DNA from: Streptomyces sp. ITFR-16
GTDB lineage: Bacteria > Actinomycetota > Actinomycetes > Streptomycetales > Streptomycetaceae
NCBI RefSeq assembly: GCF_031844705.1
Contig: NZ_CP134609.1
Coordinates: 7,378,001 to 7,442,000, forward strand
DNA: 64,000 nucleotides
Direction: 5' to 3'
The position numbers and the translations under genes were made by a program. The notes under the pieces are model-generated. The model did not search any database and was not told the origin of the DNA. It worked only from the letters and a program-made list of their open reading frames with translations. This document shows positions 48,427 to 57,041 of this stretch, piece after piece (position 1 is the first letter of the stretch; each line of letters opens with the position of its first letter).

Positions 48427-49428
48427 TTACGCCTCGACCCGGCCGAGTACCTCCTCTATCTGCGCCATCTGCTCCGCCGCCAGCGGGCCGAAGGCCATCG
48501 CCCCCGCGTTCTCCTCCGCCTGGGCAACGGTGCGGATGCCCGGGATCGGGAGCGTCAGCGGGCTCCGCGCCCACAGCCAGCCGAGAGCGCCCTGGGTGAG
48601 CGTGCGCCCGCCCGCCGTGAGGATCTCGCGCACGGCCTCGACCCGTGCCAGTCACTCCGGCGCCGGGATCCCGCCCGGACCGAACCACTGGAGCCACTCG
48701 GGCGGCGTGGCCCGGATGTCGCCGGCGGCGCCCTTGCTCCCTGCGCCGTACTTCCCGGTGAGCAGGCCCATGGCGAGCGGGCCCCGGTTGATGCTCGCCA
48801 GCCCCGTCCGCGTACAGAAGTCGAGCATTTCCGGTGCGTCGACCAGCACGTTCAGTCCGTGCTGGACCGCCGCGCAGTGCGGGCCCCGGGCGAAGACCTC
48901 GGCCCGGGCGGGGTCGTCCGTGCTCCATCCGTACGCCCGGACCAGTCCCTCCCGTACGAGGTCCTCGCAGGTGTCCCGCAACAGGGCCGCGCGCTCCGGG
49001 TCCGCGTCGCCGAGATGCAGCTGCCAGAGGTCCACATGGTCGGTCCCGAGCCGCCGCAGTGAGGCCGTCAGCGCCTTGCGGGCGTATGCCGCGCTGTCGT
49101 CGCCCCCGGTCATGGCGTTGCGCCGCTCGTCGAAGACGTTGCCCCACTTGGTGGCGATGACGACCTGGTCGCGCCGCCCCCGCAGGGCCCGTCCGAGTAC
49201 CCGCTCGCTGTGACCCGTGCCGTACACATCGGCGGTGTCGAAGAACGTCACCCCGAGATCGAGGGCCCGGCGCAGCGCCGCCACCGACTCCTCGTCATCG
49301 GCCTTCCCCCATCCCAGCGGCGCCCCGTCCGCGTCCGTCCACTCGCCGCCGACGGCCCAGCACCCGAAACCCAGCGCGCCGGCCTCGATGCCGCTGCGCC
49401 CCAACGTCCTGCTCCTCATGGTGTCCAT
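48427..49428 (-). pseudogene. Aldo/keto reductase interrupted by an in-frame TGA
   Basis: From ATG 49428 the product is a normal aldo/keto reductase: G-F-G-C-W-A-V-G-G near 20-28, D-T-A-D-V-Y-G near 65, A-T-K-W-G-N near 94 and H-V-D-L-W-Q-L-H near 129. A TGA at 48654-48652 stops it after P-A-P-E (258 residues). The same frame then continues without a break as L-A-R-V-E-A-V-R-E-I-L-T-A-G-G-R-T-L and ends normally at 48427, giving a ~333-codon gene. Relatives have Trp (P-E-W-L) at this point, so TGG to TGA is the likely change. The C-terminal cofactor-binding part would be lost. It is a pseudogene unless this is a sequencing error. Confidence 0.85.
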
Positions 49429-49484
49429 GGCCGGGACGCTAGGTGCTGAAGTGCGCGCGAAGGCAAGCACGCCGGCGCGCGGCC

Positions 49485-50027
49485 TCAGGCGGCGTAGGCG
49501 GACAGCGCCAGCGTCCCCGCCAGAACACGCCACAGCGCCCAGGCGCCCGCCCGGCTCGCCGCGCCGCACAGCACCGCCTCCGTGCACGGTGTCGGCCGGT
49601 CCTGCCAGGCGCCCACGACCAGGTAGTGGAAGCCGAGCGTGCGGGTGAAGGTGAAGCGGATGTGCAGCCCCTCGCCCAGATCGTGGCCGGGCAGCGTGGC
49701 GATCTGGAGGTGGTCACCGGCCGCGGACTCCACCCGGACCGGATTTCCGCCGAGCAGATCGCACTCGTCCGCCGGCCGGATCCGGGCCGGACAGGAACCG
49801 CTCACCGGGAACATCCAGAAGTGGTCGGTGAGCTGTGCGCGCACGGCATCGGGCCCGGTGAAGGGGTGGAGGCCGAGGGAGTAGCTGTAGCGGTAGAGCC
49901 ACGGGGGCGGAGGGGTGCTCGTACGCGGTCCGGCGTACGCGGGCGGCGCCAGCACGGCGAGCGCCAGGGCGAGGGCGGGCACCAGGTGCCGGACGGTGCC
50001 GCCGGCTGTGCGCCCCGCCTTCCCCAT
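49485..50027 (-). CDS. Secreted hypothetical protein
   Basis: The ATG at 50027 follows GGGAGGTGGAG. The 180-residue product begins with a basic segment and a hydrophobic core (L-V-P-A-L-A-L-A-L-A-V-L-A), then a likely signal-peptidase site at A-Y-A (about residue 33). The mature part has four cysteines besides an acidic domain (S-G-S-C-P-A-R-I-R-P-A-D-E-C-D-L-L), suggesting disulfides, and ends in a hydrophobic helix that could anchor it in the membrane. I recognise no family. Confidence 0.62.
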   Translation of the reverse strand: MGKAGRTAGGTVRHLVPALALALAVLAPPAYAGPRTSTPPPPWLYRYSYSLGLHPFTGPDAVRAQLTDHFWMFPVSGSCPARIRPADECDLLGGNPVRVESAAGDHLQIATLPGHDLGEGLHIRFTFTRTLGFHYLVVGAWQDRPTPCTEAVLCGAASRAGAWALWRVLAGTLALSAYAA

Positions 50028-50238
50028 CGGCACTCCACCTCCCGGACGGCGACATCGGCCCCAGGGAAACGTAAGCCGTCGGGGGGAGCCCGGCATCTCG
50101 GAATGCGGGTCCCGGCACGTCCGTGATTACCCTTGCGGGAGGCGCCGAACGCATTGATCGAGGTGCCCCGGGTACGCGGCCCGCGAAGCAGCCGTTGCCC
50201 GGGACCGCCGGGCGGGGGTCGTACCGAGGAGGATCTCC

Positions 50239-50505
50239 ATGACCGATCGCAGGCCGCAGGGCACCGCCTACACCGGGGCTTCCCCCACCCCGCCCCCGGT
50301 GCCCGCCGACATGCCCGACCAGCAGGTGCAGGACGGCGAGGACCCGATGGACGTCCCGCAGCCGCCGGAGACGGACCCCGCGGGTGACGCCAAGGGCCCT
50401 GCCCGGGAGCTCCCGGAGCTGGACGAGTCGGGGTCGGGACGCGGTACGGCCCGCAATCCCGGAGTCCACCCCGAGCACCCCGTACCGGACGAGTCCCCGG
50501 GCTGA
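50239..50505 (+). CDS. Small acidic, proline-rich, probably disordered protein
   Basis: The ATG at 50239 has GAGGAGG at the right distance. The 88-residue product is rich in Pro, Asp, Glu and Gly and has no hydrophobic core or recognisable domain. A repeated H-P-E-H-P-V-P-D-E-S style end is seen. Similar short disordered proteins are common in Streptomyces; function is unknown. Confidence 0.55.
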   Translation: MTDRRPQGTAYTGASPTPPPVPADMPDQQVQDGEDPMDVPQPPETDPAGDAKGPARELPELDESGSGRGTARNPGVHPEHPVPDESPG

Positions 50506-50518
50506 CCGGACCCGTCAC

Positions 50519-50563
50519 CCCGGGCGGACCGCGCCCCCCGGGGCGGGGCGGACCGCCCCCGGG
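50519..50563. terminator. GC-rich hairpin region between convergent genes
   Basis: CCCGGG at 50519-50524 pairs with CCCGGG at 50558-50563, and CGCCC (50532-50536) with GGGCG (50541-50545) inside. It lies between two convergent stops (50505 and 50567) and may terminate both. Confidence 0.45.
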
Positions 50564-50566
50564 CGC

Positions 50567-51196
50567 CTACCGCCGGGCGAGAAGGAAGAGATGCGGTTCG
50601 GGGACGGCCTCCGGATGGTCCGGGACGAACATGCCGCTCTCCTGCTCCAGGACCGTGAAGCCGGCCTCGGCCACCAGCGCGGTGAAGTCCGCCTCCCCGA
50701 AGCTGCTCACCCGCACCGGCCGGCCCATGAACGTCCCGTCCACGCCCTCCACGTCCAGCGGCACGGTCGCCACCGCCAGATGCCCGCCGGGCCGCAGCGC
50801 GCGCCCGACGGCGCGCAGCAGCTCCGTCTGCTCGGCGCGGGACATCTGGAGAAGCGAGAAGTAGATGCAGACCGCGTCGAAACTCCCCTCCTCCAGCGCG
50901 AGTTCACGGACGTCGGCGCAGCGGAACTCGGCCTCCGGCACCTGCCGCGAGGCGAGGTCCACCATTACGGGGGAGACGTCGATGCCGAGGACCTCGTGGC
51001 CGGCGCCGGTCAGCGTCTCGGCCGTCGGCCGCCCCGTCCCGCTGCCGACGTCCAGGACCCGGCTGTGCGGCGCGAGGAGCTTCAGCAACTGCTCCAGCGA
51101 GGCGCGGTGTGCGGCCGATCCGGCGAACGCCCGCTCGTAGTCGGCGCCGACGGCGTCGAACACCGACGCCGCGGTGGGGGGACTACCCGATTCCAT
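50567..51196 (-). CDS. Class I SAM-dependent methyltransferase
   Basis: The 209-residue protein has motif I V-L-D-V-G-S-G-T-G-R-P at about 44-54, motif II G-I-D-V-S-P near 72, and motif IV F-D-A-V-C-I-Y-F-S near 105. The size matches small-molecule methyltransferases of the UbiE/Methyltransf_25 group. The substrate is unknown. It is separated from the type III PKS operon by 131 bp on the same strand and downstream of it, so it might act on that product, but no overlap supports this. Confidence 0.85.
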   Translation of the reverse strand: MESGSPPTAASVFDAVGADYERAFAGSAAHRASLEQLLKLLAPHSRVLDVGSGTGRPTAETLTGAGHEVLGIDVSPVMVDLASRQVPEAEFRCADVRELALEEGSFDAVCIYFSLLQMSRAEQTELLRAVGRALRPGGHLAVATVPLDVEGVDGTFMGRPVRVSSFGEADFTALVAEAGFTVLEQESGMFVPDHPEAVPEPHLFLLARR

Positions 51197-51327
51197 GACA
51201 GATCCCTTTCCTCTCCGGCAGGGCGGGCGGACGAACCGCTCCGCCGCAGCAGTCTGCCAGTAACTCCGTGGTGATCGAGGTGAGTTGGCGGGGTCCGGCG
51301 GCGGGTGGCCGCCGACCGGGTGCGCGG

Positions 51328-52341
51328 CTACTGCAAGGCGTGGACCGCCGCGCCGAAGACGCCCGGCGCCCGGTGGGCGGCCGGCACGATCAGGCGCGCG
51401 GTGGCGGGATGCCGGGCCACCGCCAGCAGCCCTGCGGTCAGCACCCGATGACGTAACGTCACATGCTGCCAGCGGGCCGGATAGGACTGCGGGCGGCCGG
51501 CGGCCAGACAGTCCACCGCCGCCCCGGCCGTCGCCACGGCCAGGGCGACCCCCTCGCCGGTCAGGGCGTCCACATAGCCCGCCGCGTCACCGACCAGCAG
51601 CACCCGTCCGGCCCGCCGCGCCCGCGCCCGCTGCCGCAGCGGCCCGGCGCCCCGCACGGGACCGGACTCCCGGCCGCGCAGCGCGGCGGCCAGCCGGGGG
51701 AACGCGGCGAGCTGGCTCTCGTACGGAAGGCGCTCGCGGCTGAGCACGGCCACGCCCACCGAGCCGTCGCCGAGCGGGGTCACGTACGCCTCGCCGTGCC
51801 GGGACCAGTGGACCTCCACGAACTCGGTCCACGGGTCGATGCGGTAGTGGCGCCGCTGCCCGTACCGGCGCACGGCCGTCACGGGCCCGTCGAGCCCCAG
51901 TTCCCGGCGGAGCGGAGAGTGCAGGCCGTCGGCGGCGACGAGCCAGCGGGCCGTCAGTCCGCCGGCCTCGACCCGGTCGTGGTGCTGGCGGACGGAGGCG
52001 ACCTTGCCGGGGACGATCCGTACGCCGAGTTCCAGCGCGCGGCCGTGCAGCGCGGTGTGCAGTGCGGTCCGGCGCACCCCGAGTCCCGGCGCGCCGCGGA
52101 ACGGCGCCACCGCGCTGCGGGGCCCCTCCACGTACCGGATGCCGTGCAGCGGATGCCCGGACAGGGCCACGCCGAGTGACCGCAGCGCCGCCACCCCGCT
52201 CGGCATGATGCCCTCGCCGCACGCCTTGTCGATCGGGGCGGTGCGGGGTTCGACGACGACCGTCTCCATGCCCAGCCCGGCCGCCCGGATCGCTGCCGCG
52301 AGACCGGCGGGGCCGCCGCCCGCGACCAGCAGATCGATCAT
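51328..52341 (-). CDS. FAD-dependent oxidoreductase of the alkylresorcinol locus (SrsC-like)
   Basis: The 337-residue flavoprotein begins M-I-D-L-L-V-A-G-G-G-P-A-G-L-A-A-A with the dinucleotide-binding GxGxxG motif. It has C-G-E-G-I-M-P near 44, a D-G-L-H-S loop near 147 and the second FAD motif L-L-V-G-D-A-A-G-Y-V near 255. These mark the geranylgeranyl-reductase/aromatic hydroxylase (FAD_binding_3) superfamily. Its ATG overlaps the stop of the methyltransferase gene (ATGA). In Streptomyces griseus, srsA-srsB-srsC has the same order (type III PKS, methyltransferase, flavoprotein hydroxylase), so ring hydroxylation to a quinone or hydroquinone is the expected role. Confidence 0.85.
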   Translation of the reverse strand: MIDLLVAGGGPAGLAAAIRAAGLGMETVVVEPRTAPIDKACGEGIMPSGVAALRSLGVALSGHPLHGIRYVEGPRSAVAPFRGAPGLGVRRTALHTALHGRALELGVRIVPGKVASVRQHHDRVEAGGLTARWLVAADGLHSPLRRELGLDGPVTAVRRYGQRRHYRIDPWTEFVEVHWSRHGEAYVTPLGDGSVGVAVLSRERLPYESQLAAFPRLAAALRGRESGPVRGAGPLRQRARARRAGRVLLVGDAAGYVDALTGEGVALAVATAGAAVDCLAAGRPQSYPARWQHVTLRHRVLTAGLLAVARHPATARLIVPAAHRAPGVFGAAVHALQ

Positions 52342-52865
52342 GCCGGCAGGCCCGAGGCGGGACCGGAGGCGAGGGCCGCCTCCTCGCACCGGACGCGTAC
52401 GGCCATGAGGACCGCGTTGAGCGCGGTGAAGAGCACGGCGGTCACCCACGCGCCGTGCACGAGCGGCAGCGCGATCCCCTCGGCGGCGACGGCCACGTAG
52501 TTCGGGTGCCGCAGCAGGCGGTACGGTCCGCCGGTCACCAGCGGCAGGCCGGGGACGACGATGACACGGGTGTTCCACCGGTGTCCGAGCGTGCGGATGC
52601 ACCACCAGCGCAGGGCCTGCGCGGCCACCACGACCGCCACCATGGTCCAGCCGAGCGGCGGCACGAACGGGCGGTCCGCCCACCCCGCCTCGACGAGGCA
52701 GCCGGCCAGCAGCGCCGTGTGCAGGGCGACCATCGCGGGGTAGTGGCCCCGGCCCGACTCGGTGCCGCCCCTGGCCAGCGCCCAGCGGGTGTTGCGCAGG
52801 GCCACGGCGAGTTCGGCCAGGCGCTCACCGGCCACGGCCAGCACCAGCACGGTGTACCAGATCAT
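52338..52865 (-). CDS. Isoprenylcysteine carboxyl methyltransferase-like O-methyltransferase (SrsB-like)
   Basis: The 175-residue integral membrane protein has about five hydrophobic helices and the ICMT signature: G-H-R-W-N-T-R-V near 93-100, then G-P-Y-R-L-L-R-H-P-N-Y-V-A-V near 113-126. In resorcinol loci this family O-methylates the alkylresorcinol. It lies 12 bp after the PKS gene and overlaps the flavoprotein gene by four bases, so the three form one operon. Confidence 0.87.
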   Translation of the reverse strand: MIWYTVLVLAVAGERLAELAVALRNTRWALARGGTESGRGHYPAMVALHTALLAGCLVEAGWADRPFVPPLGWTMVAVVVAAQALRWWCIRTLGHRWNTRVIVVPGLPLVTGGPYRLLRHPNYVAVAAEGIALPLVHGAWVTAVLFTALNAVLMAVRVRCEEAALASGPASGLPA

Positions 52866-52877
52866 GTGTCCTCCGAC

Positions 52878-53933
52878 CTACCAGCGCAGCAGCACCAGTT
52901 CGCAGCAGAATCCGGGGCCCATCGCCATCATCAGACCCGGCGAGCCCGGCTCGGGCCGCCGGTGCGCCAGGGTGTCCCGCAGGACGTGGAGCACCGAGGA
53001 GGAGGAGAGGTTCCCCACCTCGGCCAGTGAGTCCCAGGTGACGTCGAGCGCCCCGTCGGGCAGGGAGAGGACGTCCGAGACGGCCTCCAGGACCTTGGGG
53101 CCGCCCGGGTGGCACACCCAGTGCGCGACGTCCTTCGGCTTGAGCCCGTGCTTGTCGAGGAACCCGCGTACGTCGTCGGCGAGATAGCGCCGCACCACGT
53201 CCGGGACGCCGGGGTCGAGCACCACCTTGAAGCCCGAGCCCCGGATGTCCCAGCCCATCACATGCTCGGTGTCCGGATACATGCGGCTGCGCGTGGCGAT
53301 CACCTCCGGACCTCCGGCGGCCGCCCGGCCCTCGCCCACCGCCACCACGGCGGCGGCCCCGTCGCCGAACAGCGCGGTCGCCACCAGGTTGGCCGGTGTG
53401 ACGTCGTCCCGCTGGAAGGTCAGCGAGCACAGCTCCACCGAGAGCAGCACCGCCACGTCGTCCGGCCGGCCCAGCAGATAGTCGTGCAGCCGCGCCACCC
53501 CGGCCGCCCCGGCGACACAGCCGAGCCCGAAGACCGGCAGCCGCTTCACATCGGGCCGCAGCCCGAGCCGCCCGACCAGCCGGGCGTCCACGGAGGGCGC
53601 CGCCACCCCCGTGACGGAGGTGAACATCAGCAGGTCCACATCGGTGGGCCGCAGCCCGGCTGCCCGCAGCGCTCCGCGCACCGCCTCCGCGCCCAGGTCC
53701 ACGGCCGCGCCGATGAACACGTCGTTGGCGTCCCCGAAACCGTCCAGCTCGGCATAGCGCTCCAGCGGCAGCACCATGTTGCGGGCGCGCACCCGGGCGT
53801 TCTGGTGCAGCCGGTCCAGGACCCGCCGGTCGGCCCCCGGCGGCAGACAGGTGCGGGCCACCATGTCGGTGATCTCGCGCTGGGTGTGGCGGTACGGGGC
53901 CAGGGTGCCGTGAACGGCTGCGATCCGGGTCAT
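52878..53933 (-). CDS. Type III polyketide synthase (alkylresorcinol synthase-like)
   Basis: The 351-residue chalcone-synthase-fold enzyme has the nucleophile in G-L-G-C139-V-A-G-A-A-G, and catalytic His (W-V-C-H-P-G-G-P-K) and Asn (V-G-N-L-S-S-S-S) near 275 and 310. The ending M-G-P-G-F-C-C-E-L-V-L-L is typical. With the downstream methyltransferase and flavoprotein genes it matches SrsA-type synthases that condense a long fatty acyl-CoA with malonyl units into a resorcinol. Chain length cannot be read from the sequence. ATG 53933 is chosen because the family begins close to this point. Confidence 0.93.
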   Translation of the reverse strand: MTRIAAVHGTLAPYRHTQREITDMVARTCLPPGADRRVLDRLHQNARVRARNMVLPLERYAELDGFGDANDVFIGAAVDLGAEAVRGALRAAGLRPTDVDLLMFTSVTGVAAPSVDARLVGRLGLRPDVKRLPVFGLGCVAGAAGVARLHDYLLGRPDDVAVLLSVELCSLTFQRDDVTPANLVATALFGDGAAAVVAVGEGRAAAGGPEVIATRSRMYPDTEHVMGWDIRGSGFKVVLDPGVPDVVRRYLADDVRGFLDKHGLKPKDVAHWVCHPGGPKVLEAVSDVLSLPDGALDVTWDSLAEVGNLSSSSVLHVLRDTLAHRRPEPGSPGLMMAMGPGFCCELVLLRW

Positions 53934-54052
53934 ACCGGGTCCCGCTGAGGAGGAGTCATGGCCTCCATCCTGCCCGGCATACCGGGTAAAACGTCGCAAA
54001 CATCCCGTGCGGCTGTCAGGCCCGGCCGGTCCGGAGTACCTACCATCGCGTG

Positions 54053-54922
54053 ATGGGCACTCCGGAGCCGTCACAGGCCTGCGCGGCTCCCTGGCCGCCG
54101 TACCGCACCGCGACGGGCCTGGCCCGCTCCTGCCACCCGGGGCCGGTGGTCGCGGTGACCGCCACCACCGGCGCGCTCGGTGTGAGCGCCGGCCTCGACG
54201 CGTTCCGGTGCACCCTCCTGGTCGCGGCCGTGCTCACCGGCCAGCTCTCGGTGGGCTGGTGCAACGACGCGTTCGACGCCCGGCGGGACGCGGCGGCGGG
54301 CCGCAGCGGCAAACCGGTGGCCGACGGGTCGGTGGGCCGGCGGGCGGTGTGGACGGCGGCGTTCACGGCCGCCCTGCTGTGCGTGCCGCTGTCCCTGGCC
54401 TGCGGTCCGGCGGCCGGGGCGGTGCATCTGACGGCGGTGGCGGCGGCCTGGGCGTACGACCTGGGCGTGAAGGCGACGGTGCTGTCCTGGCTGCCGTACG
54501 TGATCGGCTTCGGCAGCCTGCCCGCCGTGGCCGCGCTGACGCTCCCCGGCAGCCCGTGGCCCGCCTGGTGGGTGGTGGCCGCCGGCGCGCTGCTGGGCCT
54601 GGGGGCCCACCTGGGCGACGTGCTCCCCGACATCGACGACGACCTGCGCGCCGGGGTGAACGGACTGCCGCAACGGCTGGGCGCCACCGCCACCGCACTG
54701 CTGCTGCCCCTGCCCCTGGTAGCGGCCTCGGCCTTCCTGTCCCTCGCCCCACCCGGCCCACCCGGCATCTGGGGCACGACCACCCTCGCGGCAGCGGCCC
54801 CGACGGCCCTGGCAGGACTCCTGCTGACCCGCCACCACCGCAAGGCCCCCCTCGCGGCAGCAGCCGCCGTGGCGGCGGCGGACGTCGCCCTCCTGCTGGT
54901 ACGGGGGGTTGCTCCGGTGTGA
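54053..54922 (+). CDS. UbiA-family prenyltransferase
   Basis: The 289-residue membrane protein has about eight to nine hydrophobic segments. The first Asp-rich motif is N-D-A-F-D-A-R-R-D, near residues 69-77, equal to the family's NDxxDxxxD. The second, D-V-L-P-D-I-D-D-D, lies near 190-198. These bind the Mg-diphosphate of the isoprenoid donor. It is divergent from the type III PKS, so prenylation of the aromatic product is a reasonable inference. ATG 54053 and the overlapping GTG 54050 are both possible starts; neither has a clear RBS. Confidence 0.88.
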   Translation: MGTPEPSQACAAPWPPYRTATGLARSCHPGPVVAVTATTGALGVSAGLDAFRCTLLVAAVLTGQLSVGWCNDAFDARRDAAAGRSGKPVADGSVGRRAVWTAAFTAALLCVPLSLACGPAAGAVHLTAVAAAWAYDLGVKATVLSWLPYVIGFGSLPAVAALTLPGSPWPAWWVVAAGALLGLGAHLGDVLPDIDDDLRAGVNGLPQRLGATATALLLPLPLVAASAFLSLAPPGPPGIWGTTTLAAAAPTALAGLLLTRHHRKAPLAAAAAVAAADVALLLVRGVAPV

Positions 54923-54974
54923 GCCGGCGACGGTCGGTGCGGTCACCGGTCGCACGGCCGGACGTCCCCCGACC

Positions 54975-55709
54975 TCAGCGCCCGCCCGCCACGCGCAGGA
55001 CCGCGCCTGAGGCGTACGAGGCGTTGTCCGAGAGGAGCCAGGCGACCGCGTTCGCGATTTCTTCGGGTTCGCCGGGGCGGCCCAGGGGGATGGCCGGGGC
55101 CGCCTTGTCGGGGCGGTCGGGGTCCGCGTGGAACTCGGTGCGGATGATGCCGGGGGAGACCGCGTTGACGCGGATGCCGGACGGGCCGACCTCCTTGGAG
55201 AGGCCGGTCGTCAGCGTGTCCACGGCCGCCTTCGCTGCGGCGTAGTGGACGTACTCGCCGGGGCTGCCCAGCGTGGCGGCGGCCGAGGACATGTTCACGA
55301 TCGCGCCGCCGCCCGACCCGCTCATGTCGCGCACCGCGCGCCGCGCGCACAGGAGATAGCCGATGACGTTGACGTCCAGAGCTCGCCGCAGCCCGGCCGC
55401 GTCCGCCTCGGCCAGCGGGCCCAACGGGCCGCTGACCCCCGCGTTGTTGACCAGGCCGGTGACCGGGCCGAGTTCGGCGGCCGCGGTGTCGAAGAGCCGC
55501 TCGACGTCGGCCTCGTCGGCCGTGTCGACACGCACCGTCACACAGCGCCCGCCCCGTTCCCGTACCGCCTCGGCGACGGCCTCCGCCGCGTCGGCGTCGG
55601 AGTGGTAGCCGAGCGCGATGTCATGGCCGTCGGCAGCCAGACGTACGCAGACCGCGGCTCCGATGCCGCGGCTGCCGCCGGTGACGACGGTGACCGGCCG
55701 ACGGGTCAT
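54975..55709 (-). CDS. SDR-family oxidoreductase (FabG-like)
   Basis: The 244-residue short-chain dehydrogenase has T-G-G-S-R-G-I-G at 10-17 (NADP-type), N-N-A-G-V near 88, the catalytic S-S-A-A-A and Y-V-H-Y-A-A-A-K near 141 and 154, and P-G-I-I-R-T near 185. The substrate is unknown. It converges on the UbiA gene with a 52-bp gap. Clustering with the PKS is weak evidence for a shared pathway. Confidence 0.88.
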   Translation of the reverse strand: MTRRPVTVVTGGSRGIGAAVCVRLAADGHDIALGYHSDADAAEAVAEAVRERGGRCVTVRVDTADEADVERLFDTAAAELGPVTGLVNNAGVSGPLGPLAEADAAGLRRALDVNVIGYLLCARRAVRDMSGSGGGAIVNMSSAAATLGSPGEYVHYAAAKAAVDTLTTGLSKEVGPSGIRVNAVSPGIIRTEFHADPDRPDKAAPAIPLGRPGEPEEIANAVAWLLSDNASYASGAVLRVAGGR

Positions 55710-55810
55710 GGGGCCCTCATCTCGATGCGTCTCACTGCTGTACGGGAGGCTCCATCGTAGGCAGGCGTGATCGACAACCTGCGGGCGGGCGGGCGGGCCG
55801 GAGACGCGCC

Positions 55811-55850
55811 GATGGACCGCGACCCACTCATGGAAGAGCCGCGGTCCATC
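55811..55850 (-). terminator. Hairpin downstream of the DUF6381-like gene
   Basis: GATGGACCGCG (55811-55821) pairs perfectly with CGCGGTCCATC (55840-55850), an 11-bp stem with an 18-base loop. It starts 21 bp beyond the stop of the small gene transcribed leftward. Confidence 0.65.
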
Positions 55851-55871
55851 GGTCAGCTGTGCGGTACGCCG

Positions 55872-56057
55872 TTACCGGGCGACCGGGCTGCTGTCCCGGC
55901 CGTCCTGCTGCCGCTCGCTCTGCTCCTGCAGCTTCCGGGCCTTCTCCTGGAGCCGCCGACGCTGCTCCGGGTCGCTGGTGCGCTCGGCGGCCTCGGTCAT
56001 GTGCCGGGCCTTCTCGCGCAGCTGCTGGGCTCGGTCGGTCTCTCGTGCAACGCTCAT
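55872..56057 (-). CDS. Small charged helical protein (DUF6381-like)
   Basis: The 61-residue protein is a single charged helix: R-A-Q-Q-L-R-E-K-A-R-H-M-T-E-A-A-E-R-T, then D-P-E-Q-R-R-R-L-Q-E-K-A-R-K-L. This is the pattern of the small DUF6381 proteins of Streptomyces. Of two adjacent ATG codons (56060 and 56057), the second is better spaced from AAGGAG. Function is unknown. Confidence 0.72.
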   Translation of the reverse strand: MSVARETDRAQQLREKARHMTEAAERTSDPEQRRRLQEKARKLQEQSERQQDGRDSSPVAR

Positions 56058-56206
56058 CATCGCTCCTTGAACGGTAGGGGAGAGCGGGCTCCTTCAGAGA
56101 AGCAGCGCAGCGTGAGCAGCGCATGCCGGAGCGCCACGCACCGTAATAACCCCAGGTGGGGGCAGGTGGGGGAGTCGGGTGCCGGAGCGCTGGCATGATC
56201 GGGGGT

Positions 56207-56893
56207 ATGAACGAGCGCATGATCGCCGCGTGTGACGGGGCGTCGAAGGGTAATCCGGGGCCCGCGGCCTGGGCCTATGTGGTGGCCGACGCGGAGGCCA
56301 GGCCGCTGCGGTGGGAGGCGGGCCCGCTGGGCACCGCCACCAACAACGTCGCCGAGCTCACCGCACTGCGGGAGCTGCTGGAGTCGGTCGACCCGGCCGT
56401 GGCGCTCGAGGTGCGGATGGACTCGCAGTACGCGATGAACGCGGTGACCAAGTGGCTGCCGGGCTGGAAGCGCAACGGCTGGAAGACCTCGGCCGGCAAG
56501 CCCGTCGCCAACCGTGAGCTGGTGGTCCGGATCGACTCCCTGCTCACCGGACGGACCGTCAAGTTCGTCTATGTGCCCGCCCATCAGGTCGACGGCGACC
56601 CGCTGAACGCGCTGGCCGACCAGGCCGCCAGCGAGGTGGCCGTCGCCCAGCGCGCGGCGGGCACCTCGCAGGGAACGGCGGACCTGCCGGTCCCGGCACC
56701 CGCCCGTGCCACCGAAGGGCAGCGAACCGCCGGGACGGCCAGGAAGGCGAGCGGCACGGCCCGCTCCGGTGCGACCATCCGTGCCAGGTTCGCCGGCCGG
56801 TGCCACTGCGGAAAGCCGTACGCGGCCAAGGAGATGATCGCCAAGAACGACCACGGCTGGGGCCACCCGGAGTGCCGGACCGCCTCCGCCTGA
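56207..56893 (+). CDS. Ribonuclease HI with a cysteine/histidine-rich C-terminal extension
   Basis: The 228-residue protein has a complete RNase HI domain (about 5-145). Catalytic residues sit in A-C-D-G-A-S-K-G-N-P-G, N-N-V-A-E-L-T-A, M-D-S-Q-Y and the final P-A-H-Q-V-D-G-D-P-L-N-A-L-A-D. It should cut RNA in RNA-DNA hybrids. A ~50-residue Ala/Thr/Arg linker leads to a C-terminal block C-H-C-G-K-P-Y-A-A-K-E-M near 200-211 and W-G-H-P-E-C near 219-224, a plausible zinc knuckle (CxC...HxxC). ATG 56207 is the best of three in-frame starts (56195, 56207, 56219). Confidence 0.85.
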   Translation: MNERMIAACDGASKGNPGPAAWAYVVADAEARPLRWEAGPLGTATNNVAELTALRELLESVDPAVALEVRMDSQYAMNAVTKWLPGWKRNGWKTSAGKPVANRELVVRIDSLLTGRTVKFVYVPAHQVDGDPLNALADQAASEVAVAQRAAGTSQGTADLPVPAPARATEGQRTAGTARKASGTARSGATIRARFAGRCHCGKPYAAKEMIAKNDHGWGHPECRTASA

Positions 56894-57041
56894 CGCCTCG
56901 GCCCGGCGCGATTCCACCGGTCCCGTTCCGCCGGTCCCGGGCGATACGGCCCCCGCGAGGGGCCGCGCATGCCATGATGCGGCTCCGGCGCGCGCGGCCC
57001 GCCGCCGGAGCTGTGGGCAACGGTGACACGCTGGGGGGCGT

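Noticed and set aside
48652-48654. TGA in the aldo/keto reductase as a selenocysteine codon
   Set aside because: The site corresponds to Trp in relatives, no catalytic Cys/Sec is expected there, and no SECIS-like hairpin is evident.
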